Shown here: positions 9,518-18,871 of the stretch, in pieces
Numbering within the stretch: position 1 is the first letter of the stretch
How the letters are laid out: every line of letters begins with the position of its first letter
Assembly (NCBI GenBank): GCA_025357945.1
Contig: JANYLJ010000046.1
Coordinates: forward strand, 123,802 to 187,801
Direction: 5' to 3'
From: Gemmatimonadota bacterium
GTDB taxonomy: Bacteria; Gemmatimonadota; Gemmatimonadetes; Gemmatimonadales; GWC2-71-9
Length of the DNA stretch: 64,000 nucleotides
The notes under the pieces: model-generated
Databases searched by the model: none
What the model was told of the DNA's origin: nothing
What the model saw: the letters and a program-made list of their open reading frames with translations, nothing else
Program-made: the position numbers and the translations under genes

Positions 9518-11038
9518 CTACTGGTGCGTCCCCTGGATGAACTGCTGGATGTTGGTCTTGAGCGCGGCGAGTGCTGGATCGAGCACGTACATCATGTGTC
9601 CGGCATCGTAGTACTTGAGCGTGATCCGGCTGCGCACCGGGGCTTGCATTGGCAAGTGATCCATCGTGTACTCGGTGGCGAAGAACGGCGTTGCGAGATC
9701 GTAGTAGCCGTTCTCGACTTCGACCTTGAGGTTCGGGTTGGCGACCAGCGCCGACGCGAGATCCCGGCCGACGTACGTCGCGGTGGTCCACCCGCCGCGG
9801 CCACGGTTCCAGTTCCACCCCTGGGCGCCCCCACCCGTGACGTAGTGAAGATCGTGGCCGTACTTCAGCTCGTCGCGCACGTAGCTGTTCCACACCGCGG
9901 TGTAGGCGCCGGTGATCGCGTTCGACTGCGGGTCATATTCGGCCTGCTCACTCAGAAGGTTGAGGCCTGGGCCCGTGAAGCGCGAGTCGAGGCGCCCCAC
10001 GATGACGCCCCTGGTGCGCTGCAGTTCCTCCATGAACTGGCCCAGCGAGATCCGGAGGTTGGCCTTGAGGATGTAGTCCTCAGCGAGGCCGGTGTAGCCG
10101 GCGATCTGCTTGGCGATCGCGGCCTTCTGGTCGGCCGGAAGCGAGAGCCCCCGGTTGAGCGCATCGGCGTACGGGCCCATCGCAAACTGCCGCACCTGCT
10201 GGAGAAACACGCTCAAGGCGGCCGGGGCGGGGATCACCTTGTGATATGCCGCGGTGGCCGCGTAGCTCGGCAGGTAGAGTTCGTAGGAGATGTCGTGCCC
10301 GTCGGCGAACTCGAGCGTCTCGAAATCGAGCACCGACGAGATGAGGACAACACCGTTGAAATCCATCCCGTCGCGGCTCTGCAGGCGGTTGACCAGCACC
10401 GCCGAGCGGGTGGTGCCGTAGCTTTCGCCGAGGAGGTACTTGGGGGAGTTCCAGCGGCCGTTGCGACTCACGTACCTGGTGATGAATTGCTCGATCGACT
10501 TGGCGTCCTCGTCGACGCCCCAGAAGTCCTTCCCCTTCCCCTTGCCGACCACCCGGCTGAAGCCGGTGCCAATCGGGTCAATGAAGATCATATCGGTCAC
10601 ATCGATCAGGCTATTGGCGTTGTCCACCATCTGATAGGGTGCCGGCGGGGTGGGGCTCACGTCGGTCGTCACCACCTTGCGGGGCCCGAAGGCGCCCATG
10701 TGGAGCCACACCGACGCCGAGCCAGGTCCGCCGTTGTAGATGAACGTGATCGGCCGGTGTGACTGGTCCCGGGTGTCGCTCCGGGTGTACGCGGTGTAGT
10801 AGAGGCTGCCAACGGTATCGCCCTCGTCGCTCGTCAGGAGCATCGTGGCGGCCATGGCACGGTAAGGCACCGGCTGGCCACCAACACGGATGACGTGGTC
10901 CGTGGCCGACGAGTCCTCCTTCGGGATCGCGATCCTGGCGGTGTCCGTCGGCTCGGCGCGGAAGGGCCGCTGGGCGGCGAGGGGACCGGCGACGAGTGCC
11001 GTGGCGATAAGGACGGACGACGGACGGACGAAGCGCAT
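9518..11038 (-). CDS. Secreted serine carboxypeptidase (peptidase family S10)
   Basis: 506 aa with a signal peptide ending Leu-Ala-Ala-Gln (about residue 23). S10 marks are all present: NGGPGSAS oxyanion region at about 102-109, GESYGTTR with nucleophile Ser206, an Asp in GYYDLATPF near 440, and the catalytic His in DAGHMMY near 477. These enzymes remove C-terminal amino acids at acidic to neutral pH. Bacterial members of this type are exported and serve peptide scavenging. The neighbours are two Ser/Thr kinases on either side, with no obvious operon partner. Confidence 0.92.
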   Translation of the reverse strand: MRFVRPSSVLIATALVAGPLAAQRPFRAEPTDTARIAIPKEDSSATDHVIRVGGQPVPYRAMAATMLLTSDEGDTVGSLYYTAYTRSDTRDQSHRPITFIYNGGPGSASVWLHMGAFGPRKVVTTDVSPTPPAPYQMVDNANSLIDVTDMIFIDPIGTGFSRVVGKGKGKDFWGVDEDAKSIEQFITRYVSRNGRWNSPKYLLGESYGTTRSAVLVNRLQSRDGMDFNGVVLISSVLDFETLEFADGHDISYELYLPSYAATAAYHKVIPAPAALSVFLQQVRQFAMGPYADALNRGLSLPADQKAAIAKQIAGYTGLAEDYILKANLRISLGQFMEELQRTRGVIVGRLDSRFTGPGLNLLSEQAEYDPQSNAITGAYTAVWNSYVRDELKYGHDLHYVTGGGAQGWNWNRGRGGWTTATYVGRDLASALVANPNLKVEVENGYYDLATPFFATEYTMDHLPMQAPVRSRITLKYYDAGHMMYVLDPALAALKTNIQQFIQGTHQ

Positions 11039-11390
11039 TGTGTCTCCGGGGTAGGAATTTCAATCGCGGCCAGTGGAGTATGCGCCGGCGCCACGCCGTG
11101 AGCAAGCGGCGCGTCACGGGCGATAGTGTGCTGGGTGGGGCGGACCGGCGGCGTTGTGGCGCTCAGTCATGTTGACTGTCCCGGCGCCGCCGTGGCCAGC
11201 GGAACATCCCAACCCAGTTGCCGCATCACGCGAGGGAGTCGACCAACCCGCGGAGTTGCTCGGGGGTTGCGTCGATCACCGGGTCAATGTCCATCGTGGC
11301 CCGTCCCACGCTGCTGCATCGGGTCTCGGTTAGTGCGTCCATGCGCGATGCGGTCGCTACGGCTAAGGGCGGTTGTGAGGCGCGACGCGG
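11039..11390. other. 352-bp intergenic region, no convincing gene
   Basis: Lies between two minus-strand genes, so it carries the S10 peptidase leader and the downstream flank of the propeller kinase. The only protein-like stretch is a 38-codon minus ORF (11226-11342) ending in IDPVIDATPEQLRGLVDSLA, which may be a remnant. No strong hairpin, tRNA or clear promoter was found. Confidence 0.5.
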
Positions 11391-14024
11391 TCATTTCTCG
11401 ATCAACTCCACCACCGAAATGTCACTCTGTCGGTCGTTGACGGCGAAAAAGATCCGCTTGCCGCCGGTGGCGAAGTCGCCACGAAAGGACGGATGCGTCA
11501 GGTCGTCGAGCCGGGCGACCAGGCGCGGCGCGCCACCCTCGATGGACAGCGACCAGAACAGCGCCCGCCCATCGGCGTCATGGCTCTCGAAATAGAGGGA
11601 GCGGCTGTCCCGACTCCATTCCACCTGCCCGAGCAACGGATCGGCAAGCGAGCGTCGCCCGTAAAGCATCCTGCCCAGGGCAGCATCCGCCGGGTAGACC
11701 CACAGGGTATCGGTGCCGGGCCTCCCGCGCAGCGCATTCGTGGTCCAGCGGCCATCGGGGGACCAGTTTGCGTGCTCCTTTGGTCGGGATGCGGCGTGCC
11801 ACCGACCGGCACTATCGCGGGTGGCAGCGCAATGCACTGGGCCGGCTTGACCGGCGCATTGCCAGAGCAGTGTCTTGCCATCGGGTGTCCACTCGGGCAG
11901 GATGCCGTACGTGGCGCTGGTGTTGACCTGCTCAACCGGGCCGCCGTCCATCGGCTTGACCATGATGATGCCGTGTCCCGATCCGTCGCGGTACGAATGG
12001 AACGCCAGGCGCCGACCGTCCGGCGAAAGATCGGGGCCGAACTCGTCCGCCGGGTCACGCGTCAACGCCTCCGTCTGGCCGCCGCCGACGGTGATTCGCC
12101 AGATATCCGAGTTGCCATTCCGGTCGGAGTCGTAGAAGAGCGTCTTGCCATCCGCCGTCACGAATATGCTCTCGATCAGCTGATGTCCAAACGTGACCTG
12201 TGTTGCCATCGCCGACGTTGCCACGGCGCCGGCAAGGATCGGCACCGACCAGATGCTCGCCTGCGCGGTATACATCGAATACGCGAGGTGGCGGCCGTCG
12301 CCTGAGAGCGACAGCGAGGCGGCATTGAGTGCTGTCGTCAGTCGGTGCGGATCGCCACGCGCGCGACCGTCGCCGCCGACGCTCAAGTAATAGATATCGC
12401 GCTGGTGGTTCCGGTTGGAAACGAAGTACAGGCGACGGGCATCCGGCGACCAGACCGGACTGGCGTTGAGGGACGCGCTATCGGTGATCGCGATTGGCGT
12501 GCCGCCACTCGCTGGTGTGACGGTGATCTGGCTCGGGCCGGCATTTCCCATATACGCGCCGATCGCCGAGAAGTCCCGCGGGACCCCGCACGCGATCAGA
12601 TCGCCGCGCGGGGACCAGCTGCATTCTCTGCCCTTCTGTTTGGTGACGAAGCGTGTCTCACCGCTCGCGATCGCGTACGTCATCAATGAATCGCGCCGGA
12701 CGAACGCGATGCGACGCCCGTCCGGCGACCATGTCGCGGTGGCGACCGGCCCCTGCGCACCGTTGATCAGCGTGACCGCCGTGCCACCGCCGAGTCCGGC
12801 GGCAACGGTGTCCACGCCATCTCTCGTGAGGAAGAGGATGCTCTTCCCGCTCGGCGACCAGCGCGGCGCCTGCTGAATTGCCGTCGAATCGGCCGTGAGC
12901 GGCACCGCGCGACCGCCGTCGGCCGACCGCAGGAAGAGGCGCACGTGCATCGACGTGCCAGCGGCGTACGCCATCATCTTGCCGTCGGGGGAGATCGCCG
13001 GTTGGATTTCGAGCCCGTCTTCGGTCGTGACATGGGTGATGTCACCGGTGACCACCTCTGGCTGGTGTCGGGCGGATACGAAGGCGATGCCCGCCGCGAG
13101 GCCCAGCACGCAGCCAGCGGCCAGCGCGATCGGCACCGCGCGCGTCCGTCGCGCGGCGACACGGGTGACGCGATGCGCCCCGGTCAGCCGCGACGGTGGC
13201 GCGATCGCCTCGCCGAATGCTGCCACAGTCGGGAAGCGGTCCCCCGGCACCTTTTCCAGGGCGCGGTGCACCGCGGCGGCGACCGATTCCGGCACCGATG
13301 GCCGACGCCGCGCGACATCGGGCGCGGGTTCGGACATCATGCGCGACATGATTGCCGCGGCGTTTGGTCCGGTGAACGGGGCTTCGCCAGTAAGCATCTC
13401 GTACAGCACCGACGCCAGCGCATACTGGTCGCTGCGGCCATCGATCTCAGGCTCGGCAGCGGCCTGCTCGGGGCTCATGTACTGCGGCGTACCGACGCGG
13501 AAGCCGGTCTGGGTGATCCGGGTTCCGGCGGCATGACTCACGGCAATCGCGATGCCGAAGTCGGCGACGACGGCATGGCCATCCTGCAGCAGGATGTTCT
13601 CGGGCTTGATGTCGCGGTGGATCACGCCGTGCTTGTGGGCATGTTCCAGGGCATCGGCCACTTCGCCAGCGATCCCCACGGCCTCGGTGACGCCGAGCTG
13701 GCCTTCGTGGGTGATCCGCTCGCGAAGGGTCTCGCCTTCGACGTACGGCATCACGTAGAACACCAGGCCCTCGGTCTCACCCGAGTCGAACAGCGGCAGG
13801 ATGTTCGGGTGGCGCAGCTGTGCCGTCGTGCGGATCTCGGCGAGGAACCGCTCGGCGCCGAGCACTGCGCCGAGCTGGCGGTGCAGTACCTTGAGGGCAA
13901 CGTCGCGATCGTGCTTGAGGTCGCGGGCGAGATACACCGTCGCCATCCCACCGGCACCGAGTTGGCGCTCGATGCGGTAGCGGTCAGCGAGAGCAATTGT
14001 CAGTCGTGCGATTGCGTCAGTCAC
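11391..14024 (-). CDS. Membrane Ser/Thr protein kinase with TolB/PD40-type beta-propeller sensor
   Basis: 877 aa. Kinase domain about 16-275: LGAGGMATVYLA loop, Lys45, HRDIKPEN with Asp138, DFG Asp155, GTPQYMSPEQ. A single membrane helix lies near 295-315. After it come several WD40-like PD40 blades, recognisable by repeats such as WSPDGRRIAFV, WSPDARRLYFVS, LSPDGRRLAFHS and WTPDGKTLLW, forming a periplasmic beta-propeller of about 550 residues. The architecture is one of the most expanded in Gemmatimonadota. Signal and substrates are unknown. It is divergent from the catalase gene across a 375-bp region. Confidence 0.93.
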   Translation of the reverse strand: MTDAIARLTIALADRYRIERQLGAGGMATVYLARDLKHDRDVALKVLHRQLGAVLGAERFLAEIRTTAQLRHPNILPLFDSGETEGLVFYVMPYVEGETLRERITHEGQLGVTEAVGIAGEVADALEHAHKHGVIHRDIKPENILLQDGHAVVADFGIAIAVSHAAGTRITQTGFRVGTPQYMSPEQAAAEPEIDGRSDQYALASVLYEMLTGEAPFTGPNAAAIMSRMMSEPAPDVARRRPSVPESVAAAVHRALEKVPGDRFPTVAAFGEAIAPPSRLTGAHRVTRVAARRTRAVPIALAAGCVLGLAAGIAFVSARHQPEVVTGDITHVTTEDGLEIQPAISPDGKMMAYAAGTSMHVRLFLRSADGGRAVPLTADSTAIQQAPRWSPSGKSILFLTRDGVDTVAAGLGGGTAVTLINGAQGPVATATWSPDGRRIAFVRRDSLMTYAIASGETRFVTKQKGRECSWSPRGDLIACGVPRDFSAIGAYMGNAGPSQITVTPASGGTPIAITDSASLNASPVWSPDARRLYFVSNRNHQRDIYYLSVGGDGRARGDPHRLTTALNAASLSLSGDGRHLAYSMYTAQASIWSVPILAGAVATSAMATQVTFGHQLIESIFVTADGKTLFYDSDRNGNSDIWRITVGGGQTEALTRDPADEFGPDLSPDGRRLAFHSYRDGSGHGIIMVKPMDGGPVEQVNTSATYGILPEWTPDGKTLLWQCAGQAGPVHCAATRDSAGRWHAASRPKEHANWSPDGRWTTNALRGRPGTDTLWVYPADAALGRMLYGRRSLADPLLGQVEWSRDSRSLYFESHDADGRALFWSLSIEGGAPRLVARLDDLTHPSFRGDFATGGKRIFFAVNDRQSDISVVELIEK

Positions 14025-14399
14025 TGGTGGGAGGCTCCCGGTCTACAGCGTGAGGACCTTTCGCGCTCGGCCGGCGCGCCGTGGGGGGCGCTCGCGTCAG
14101 CCAGGGACGATTTCATCCTCTGACGATTGTGGTCATATCAATACGTCGTGCCGAGGCTCTCCGCTAGGCCCGCGCCGGCCGGCACGTCAACGACCGCCTG
14201 ACGTTGATCTTGTCTAATTCAGAAATAGCGGGTATCGATTCACACGTTACGCACGGGTCAATCGGACGACGCGCGGCGCCGGGAGCGGCAGGCATACGCG
14301 TGACGGCCGCCGCCGATGCGCCAGGCGTTGCCAGCCACGAAGCCGACGTCACGTGGTGGGGCTGGTGTCCCGCCTGTCAAAATACACTGGAGAGTCGCC
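14025..14399. other. 375-bp divergent promoter region (kinase / catalase)
   Basis: Separates the minus-strand kinase from the plus-strand catalase and must carry both promoters. An AT-richer patch near 14200-14235 is the most promoter-like part for the catalase. A match good enough to name a PerR, OxyR or Fur site was not found. Confidence 0.4.
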
Positions 14400-15854
14400 A
14401 TGAGCACCAGCAAGCGCCCCGTCACCACAACCGACGCCGGCATCCCGGCGGCAAGCGACGAGTTTTCCCTCACCGCTGGTCCCGACGGGCCGATCCTGCT
14501 TCAGGACCACTATCTGCTCCAGAAAATGGCGCAGTTCAACCGTGAGCGAGTGCCCGAGCGCGTCGTGCACGCCAAGGGTGGCGGAGCCCACGGTTTTTTC
14601 GAGGTCACCGAAGACGTTTCCCCCTGGTGCAAGGCGCACTTCCTCGGCGAGAAGGGTCGGCGCACACCGGTGCTCGCGCGCTTCTCCACGGTCGCGCAGG
14701 AGATGGGTTCCGCCGACACCGTCCGCGATCCCCGGGGCTTTGCGCTCAAGTTCTACACCCAGGAAGGCAACTACGACCTGGTCGGCAACAACACGCCGGT
14801 CTTTTTCATTCGTGACCCGCAGAAGTTCCAGGACTTCATCCACTCGCAAAAACGCCGCGCCGACAATCATCTTCGCGACAACAACATGCAGTGGGATTTC
14901 TGGACCTTGTCGCCGGAGTCCGCCCATCAGGTGGCGATCCTGATGACCGACCGGGGCATTCCGCGCAGTTGGCGGCACATGAACGGCTACGGTAGCCACA
15001 CCTTCCTGTGGGAGAACGCCGGCGGCAAGAAATTCTGGGTGAAATACCACTTCAAGACCGTGCAGGGCATCGAGAATTTCACGGCCGCCGATGCGCAGGC
15101 CGTGGCCGCGGAAGACAAGGACTATCATTTGCGGGATCTCTATAATTCAATCGCGAAAGGCGATGCTCCCGAGTGGCGGTTGGAGATGCAGGTGATGCCG
15201 TTTGAGGACGCAGCGGACTACCGCTTCAATCCGTTCGACCTCACCAAGGTGTGGCCACACACGGACTACCCCAACATCCCCATCGGCCGGATGGTGCTCG
15301 ACCGTAACCCGGCGAACTATTTCGCCGAAATCGAGCAGGCCTCGTTCGAGCCGGCGAACATGGTGCGTGGCATCGGCCCGAGTCCCGACAAGATGTTGCT
15401 CGGCCGGCTGTTCAGTTATCCGGATGCCCATCGCCACCGCATCGGGACCAATTATCTCGAGTTGCCGGTCAACCGGCCGCAATGCCCACGGCACAGCTAC
15501 AATCGCGATGGTGCCATGCGTCACGACAACCCGCCGGATCCGGTCTACGCGCCGAATTCATTCGGTGGTCCGCAGGCCGATCCCGCGTTCGAATTGCCGA
15601 ACTGGCAAGTCGAAGCGGGTGAGATTGCTCGCACGGCGTATACCAAACACGCCAAGGATGACGACTTCATTCAGCCGGGCACGCTGTATCGCACGGTACT
15701 GTCCGATTCCGACCGCGATCACATGGTCAGCAACATCGCTGGCCACGCGAGCGACGGCGTGACCTCGGACATGCAGAAGCGCGTGATCGAGTATTGGGGT
15801 CGGGTCGACGCCGATCTTGGTCGCCGTGTTGCCGCCGCGCTCGGCGGGGCATGA
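14400..15854 (+). CDS. katA: Monofunctional haem catalase (clade 3, small subunit)
   Basis: 484 aa from the ATG at 14400, chosen over an upstream in-frame ATG at 14316 because a GGAGAG ribosome site precedes it and the catalase N-terminus begins here. It degrades hydrogen peroxide to water and oxygen. Distal His57 sits in RVVHAKGGG, Asn130 in LVGNNTPVFF, and the proximal haem-ligand Tyr340 in RLFSYPDAHRHRIG. The spacing (73 and 283 residues) matches bovine catalase His74/Asn147/Tyr357. The length of about 480 aa fits small-subunit clade 3 enzymes. It is a cytoplasmic single-gene unit, convergent with the broken gene behind it. Confidence 0.97.
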   Translation: MSTSKRPVTTTDAGIPAASDEFSLTAGPDGPILLQDHYLLQKMAQFNRERVPERVVHAKGGGAHGFFEVTEDVSPWCKAHFLGEKGRRTPVLARFSTVAQEMGSADTVRDPRGFALKFYTQEGNYDLVGNNTPVFFIRDPQKFQDFIHSQKRRADNHLRDNNMQWDFWTLSPESAHQVAILMTDRGIPRSWRHMNGYGSHTFLWENAGGKKFWVKYHFKTVQGIENFTAADAQAVAAEDKDYHLRDLYNSIAKGDAPEWRLEMQVMPFEDAADYRFNPFDLTKVWPHTDYPNIPIGRMVLDRNPANYFAEIEQASFEPANMVRGIGPSPDKMLLGRLFSYPDAHRHRIGTNYLELPVNRPQCPRHSYNRDGAMRHDNPPDPVYAPNSFGGPQADPAFELPNWQVEAGEIARTAYTKHAKDDDFIQPGTLYRTVLSDSDRDHMVSNIAGHASDGVTSDMQKRVIEYWGRVDADLGRRVAAALGGA

Positions 15855-15873
15855 ACCATGCGAGCAACCTCGT

Positions 15874-16452
15874 TCAGAAGGCCGCGACCGCCTTCCGCGC
15901 GACCACGCGCAACGCGTCGCGATCCTTGGCCGTTCCCGCGGCGCCGGTCCACAACTGCGGCTGCAGCATCCGGCCGCCCTTCAGCATTGCCAACGCCGCC
16001 CCGAACGACGGCGTGACCGAGAACGCCTTGTTGCCGATGCCGGTTTCGTCTGTGACCTTCCACGCGGCGTCGCGCGCGGCGTTGTTGCGGTAGCCGCTGA
16101 AGGCCATCTCGCCTGACCCGCCAAGGTTCTGGTAGGTGAGCATCAGCAGTTTGCGTTGCGGGTCGCCTCCCTTCCAGACGCAACCCCCTCCCTATGGCGT
16201 GGCCGTGGGCGTCACAGTTCCGCCGAGTAGCGCGGCGACATCGGCGGCCTTTACCAGGGCGCACGCGAACGCCTGCGCCGGGAGCAGTTGGGCGCGACCG
16301 ACGAGCGCGGTGACGACGAGGCCCGCGAGAAAGGCGGTACGGCGCGGAGGGCGTGGCGTGGTGAGGGAAGCCGTTGGATTCGTGCCGCGGTGAGGGAGTC
16401 TTTGCGTGGACGTACCGTAATACGCCGAAGTGGTGCGGCATGCGATCGCCAA
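15874..16452 (-). pseudogene. Secreted small protein gene interrupted by an in-frame TAG
   Basis: The minus strand reads as one continuous frame from about 16452 to 15874 except for a TAG at 16194-16192. The first part carries a signal-peptide-like segment (ending LLPAQAFA) and CALVKAADVAALLGG. After the stop the same frame continues with CVWKGGDPQRKLLMLTYQNLGG and ends GAAGTAKDRDALRVVARKAV. Both sides look like one protein of about 190 aa, resembling small exported proteins that start with a CALVTxAEVxALLGG motif. One base change (for example TAC to TAG) would explain it. It could also be a sequencing error or read-through. A degenerate paralogous tail lies at 21895. Confidence 0.65.
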
Positions 16453-16563
16453 TCGCCCGCGGCCGGCCGTTCGCGCGAGAGCGGGCGGACTCTACCTTAT
16501 ATCTAACAGTCGTTCGGCGTCCCGCGTCCAATCTCGTCCACCGCCCGACCCAGGAGAGTACCG

Positions 16564-17523
16564 ATGCCACGGTTTACCGCTTCGCTCGTCGGCGTGATCA
16601 GCGCCGCCATCATTGCGGGTCCCGCGACCGTCGCCGCACAGGCGGGGATGGTCGTGCAGCAACGGACCACCTTCAGTATCGCCAAGATCACCAGCGGGGA
16701 CCTTCAGCAGACGATCTCGATCCTGGGTGCGGATCGCGCCAAGACCGTCACCACGGGCAAGGCCAAGGTGCTGATCGTTTCGGTTGATGCCAGTGGCACC
16801 GAGATCACGCGACTCGATCAGGACCAGGTCATCCGGTTGAACGACAAGAAGCAGACCTACACGATCAAGACGCTGGCGGAAACGCGGGCCGAACTGGCCA
16901 AGCAACAAAAAGATGCCGAGAAATCGGCGACCGAAGCGAGAGAGACGGATGATACGCGGTACGACGCCGTGGTCAACGAAGCGCGGCGTACCGGCGAAAA
17001 GCAGGTGATCAATGGATTCGCTACCGAACAGGTGCTGATCAAGATCACGGTCTTTGCCGAGAACACCAAGACCAACGAGAAGACGGTCGCCTACCATATC
17101 ACCGCAGACAGCTGGTTCGACGCGGGCCAGGGCGAGGCGGCGCGGCTCAACGCGGCGTTTCGGGTGGCCCAGATGCAGGCCCTCGGCGTTGATCCGGCGG
17201 TGGCGGCGAATCCCTACGCCCGGTGGCTGACCAACGTCGACGTCGAAACGAGCCGGATCAAGGGATATCCGATCCGCTCGACGATCATCTTTGAAGCGGC
17301 CGCGGTCCCGGGAGCAGCTGAGGGGCAAAAGGATGACCAACCGCCGACCGGCGTCGCTGGAGCGATTGGCGGGATGTTCGGCAAGAAGAAGAGTGCGCCG
17401 GCGGCGTCGAGCCCGAACGGTGGGTCGGTGCTGTTTACCGCGACGACCGAGGTTTCAGCGATCTCGGTGAAGGCACCCGCGGCGTCGGAGTTCGAGATCC
17501 CGGCGGGGTACGTCAGGAAGTAG
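16564..17523 (+). CDS. Secreted protein of unknown function (319 aa)
   Basis: Starts at an ATG preceded by AGGAGAG. A signal peptide ends ATVAAQ at about residue 26. The middle is a mixed-charge region with a helical Lys/Glu-rich stretch (about 100-140: AKQQKDAEKSATEARE) and a segment, GEKQVINGFATEQVLIKI, of the kind seen in DUF4412-like periplasmic proteins, where a GYxTEKYxI motif precedes substrate-type strands. Near the C-terminus, a Gly-Gly-Met-Phe-Gly-Lys-Lys-Lys linker leads to a short beta segment. No catalytic motif was recognised. It is terminated by a bidirectional hairpin shared with the next gene. Confidence 0.8.
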   Translation: MPRFTASLVGVISAAIIAGPATVAAQAGMVVQQRTTFSIAKITSGDLQQTISILGADRAKTVTTGKAKVLIVSVDASGTEITRLDQDQVIRLNDKKQTYTIKTLAETRAELAKQQKDAEKSATEARETDDTRYDAVVNEARRTGEKQVINGFATEQVLIKITVFAENTKTNEKTVAYHITADSWFDAGQGEAARLNAAFRVAQMQALGVDPAVAANPYARWLTNVDVETSRIKGYPIRSTIIFEAAAVPGAAEGQKDDQPPTGVAGAIGGMFGKKKSAPAASSPNGGSVLFTATTEVSAISVKAPAASEFEIPAGYVRK

Positions 17524-17549
17524 AGCGCCACTGGCAGGCCCTCGATGCA

Positions 17550-17587
17550 CAACGCGCCCCGATGTCGATTGGCATCGGGGTGCGTTG
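17550..17587. terminator. Bidirectional hairpin between convergent genes
   Basis: 15-bp stem (17550-17564 with 17573-17587), including one G-U pair, and an 8-nt loop. It lies between the convergent stops at 17523 and 17620, so it can terminate both transcripts. Confidence 0.75.
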
Positions 17588-17619
17588 CCACCACTGTAGC
17601 GCTGCGGCGTACTGCGGTG

Positions 17620-18075
17620 CTACATCGGCATCTTGGTGCCTTCGCTCCGCAGCTTGACCACCGAGTCGGCGCCCTTGCTGTAGTGTGCCGTGGTCGCGCC
17701 CACCATCTTGTCGCCCACGAGGCGCATGACACTGTTGGTGCTCACCGTCTGGCCCTTGCGCAGCACGCTCGCGTACCGGGCGGCATCGACCATGACGCTG
17801 TCGCCCGAGACGGTGACATGCACCGCCATCGGCTTCCGGTCCTTCAGGGTCATCACCCACCCGGTCGTGTCCGCCGTGGCCGCCAGGGTATAGGTGGTCA
17901 ATACGCTGTCACCGGTGGCCCCCATGACCTTGAAGCTCCACATCCCCGCGACCGACGCGAGGTTGATCGGGGCCGGTGCTGGCGGGGCCATGGGTGGCGG
18001 GGGCGGCGGCGGCGGTTCTTTCTTGGCGCACGCCGCGAGGAGCGAGGCGCTGAGTACAAGGGCAAGGCGTCGCAT
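17620..18075 (-). CDS. Small lipoprotein with proline-rich linker
   Basis: 151 aa from the ATG at 18075 (GGAGA upstream), preferred to a longer frame opening at 18198. The lipoprotein signal ends Leu-Ala-Ala-Cys (Cys16). A run of eight prolines and a Pro/Ala linker (about 20-37) follow. A compact beta-rich domain then starts VAGMWSFKVMG and includes VMTLKDRKPMAVHVTVSGDSVMVD. The pattern looks like a small calycin-like barrel, but no named family is certain. It is likely anchored in a membrane facing the periplasm. Function unknown. Confidence 0.8.
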   Translation of the reverse strand: MRRLALVLSASLLAACAKKEPPPPPPPPMAPPAPAPINLASVAGMWSFKVMGATGDSVLTTYTLAATADTTGWVMTLKDRKPMAVHVTVSGDSVMVDAARYASVLRKGQTVSTNSVMRLVGDKMVGATTAHYSKGADSVVKLRSEGTKMPM

Positions 18076-18219
18076 GCGATTCTCCGAGTGAGGGATTGCC
18101 AGCCGGCGCGGGCCCGTGCCGACTGCAATCGGTAATATACGGCGCGAACGCGCTCGGGGTAAGAACCGGCACGCCGCGGACCCCGAGTACGCCACCAAGG
18201 ACCCACGCCCGATCGTGCT

Positions 18220-18822
18220 TCAGCGCCCCATCGTCCCGCCGCGCGCGACCATGAGGTGATGCATCTGGTGATGCTCTCCCTCGGTCATCAGGCCGATGAA
18301 GCCGAGTCCGCGAATCTGGGCGACGAGCCGGGTATCGGCGGTATCGCGCGCGCTGACGGTGAAGCGCATACCGCCGGGGATGTTGACGGCAGTGGCGAGC
18401 ATGTCGTCGCCTTCGTTCAGCATTGCCGCGTGCATGCCGACCATGCGCTGTATCGCCGCGGCGACCGGCGGCGTTCCAGTGATATTCGCTACCAATCCAC
18501 CAGTCGTCGGTACCTGGCGGACCTGCGAGCGCATGGTGACGTTGTCCATGTCGATCAGGTGCTGTCGCAGCGCCTCGAGATTCACCGTCGACCAGTCGGT
18601 GGCGCTGTCAGCCTTGAGGATCTTCACTGCCTCGGAGATCGCGGCGAAGGCGGCTTGCCCCGATTGCGTCGCCATGGCGGGCATGCCTTCGTGCTGCATG
18701 CCGGCCATGTGGTCCATCCCTCCGGTGTGTTGCATACCGGTGGGCGGCGCCTTTTGGGCCCGGACGCCCGAGGCAAAGAGCGTGAGAGTGAGAGTGAGCA
18801 GCAGCGTGAGTGGCCGGCGCAT
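18220..18822 (-). CDS. Met/His-rich periplasmic protein, possible metal binder
   Basis: 200 aa from the ATG at 18822. A signal peptide ends GVRAQ (about residue 23). The next 30 residues are rich in Met and His (MQHTGGMDHMAGMQHEGMPAM), and the C-terminus repeats this trend (EGEHHQMHHLMV). The body between is helical and includes QRMVGMHAAML. Such Met/His clusters are typical of periplasmic copper-handling proteins, so copper or silver buffering is a reasonable inference, not shown. It lies 49 bp downstream of the CBS gene on the same strand and may be co-transcribed. Confidence 0.8.
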   Translation of the reverse strand: MRRPLTLLLTLTLTLFASGVRAQKAPPTGMQHTGGMDHMAGMQHEGMPAMATQSGQAAFAAISEAVKILKADSATDWSTVNLEALRQHLIDMDNVTMRSQVRQVPTTGGLVANITGTPPVAAAIQRMVGMHAAMLNEGDDMLATAVNIPGGMRFTVSARDTADTRLVAQIRGLGFIGLMTEGEHHQMHHLMVARGGTMGR

Positions 18823-18871
18823 AAGTCGGGATTCCTGAGTTGGAGACGGCGGAACAATATCGTCGCTGGTG

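Noticed and set aside
11226..11342. Possible 38-aa minus ORF resembling a translated tRNA (contains SSVGRA)
   Set aside because: The DNA does not fold as a tRNA and there is no ribosome site; left only as a note in the intergenic entry.
12945..14123. 392-aa plus ORF opposite the propeller kinase
   Set aside because: Antisense to the kinase domain with no family signature.
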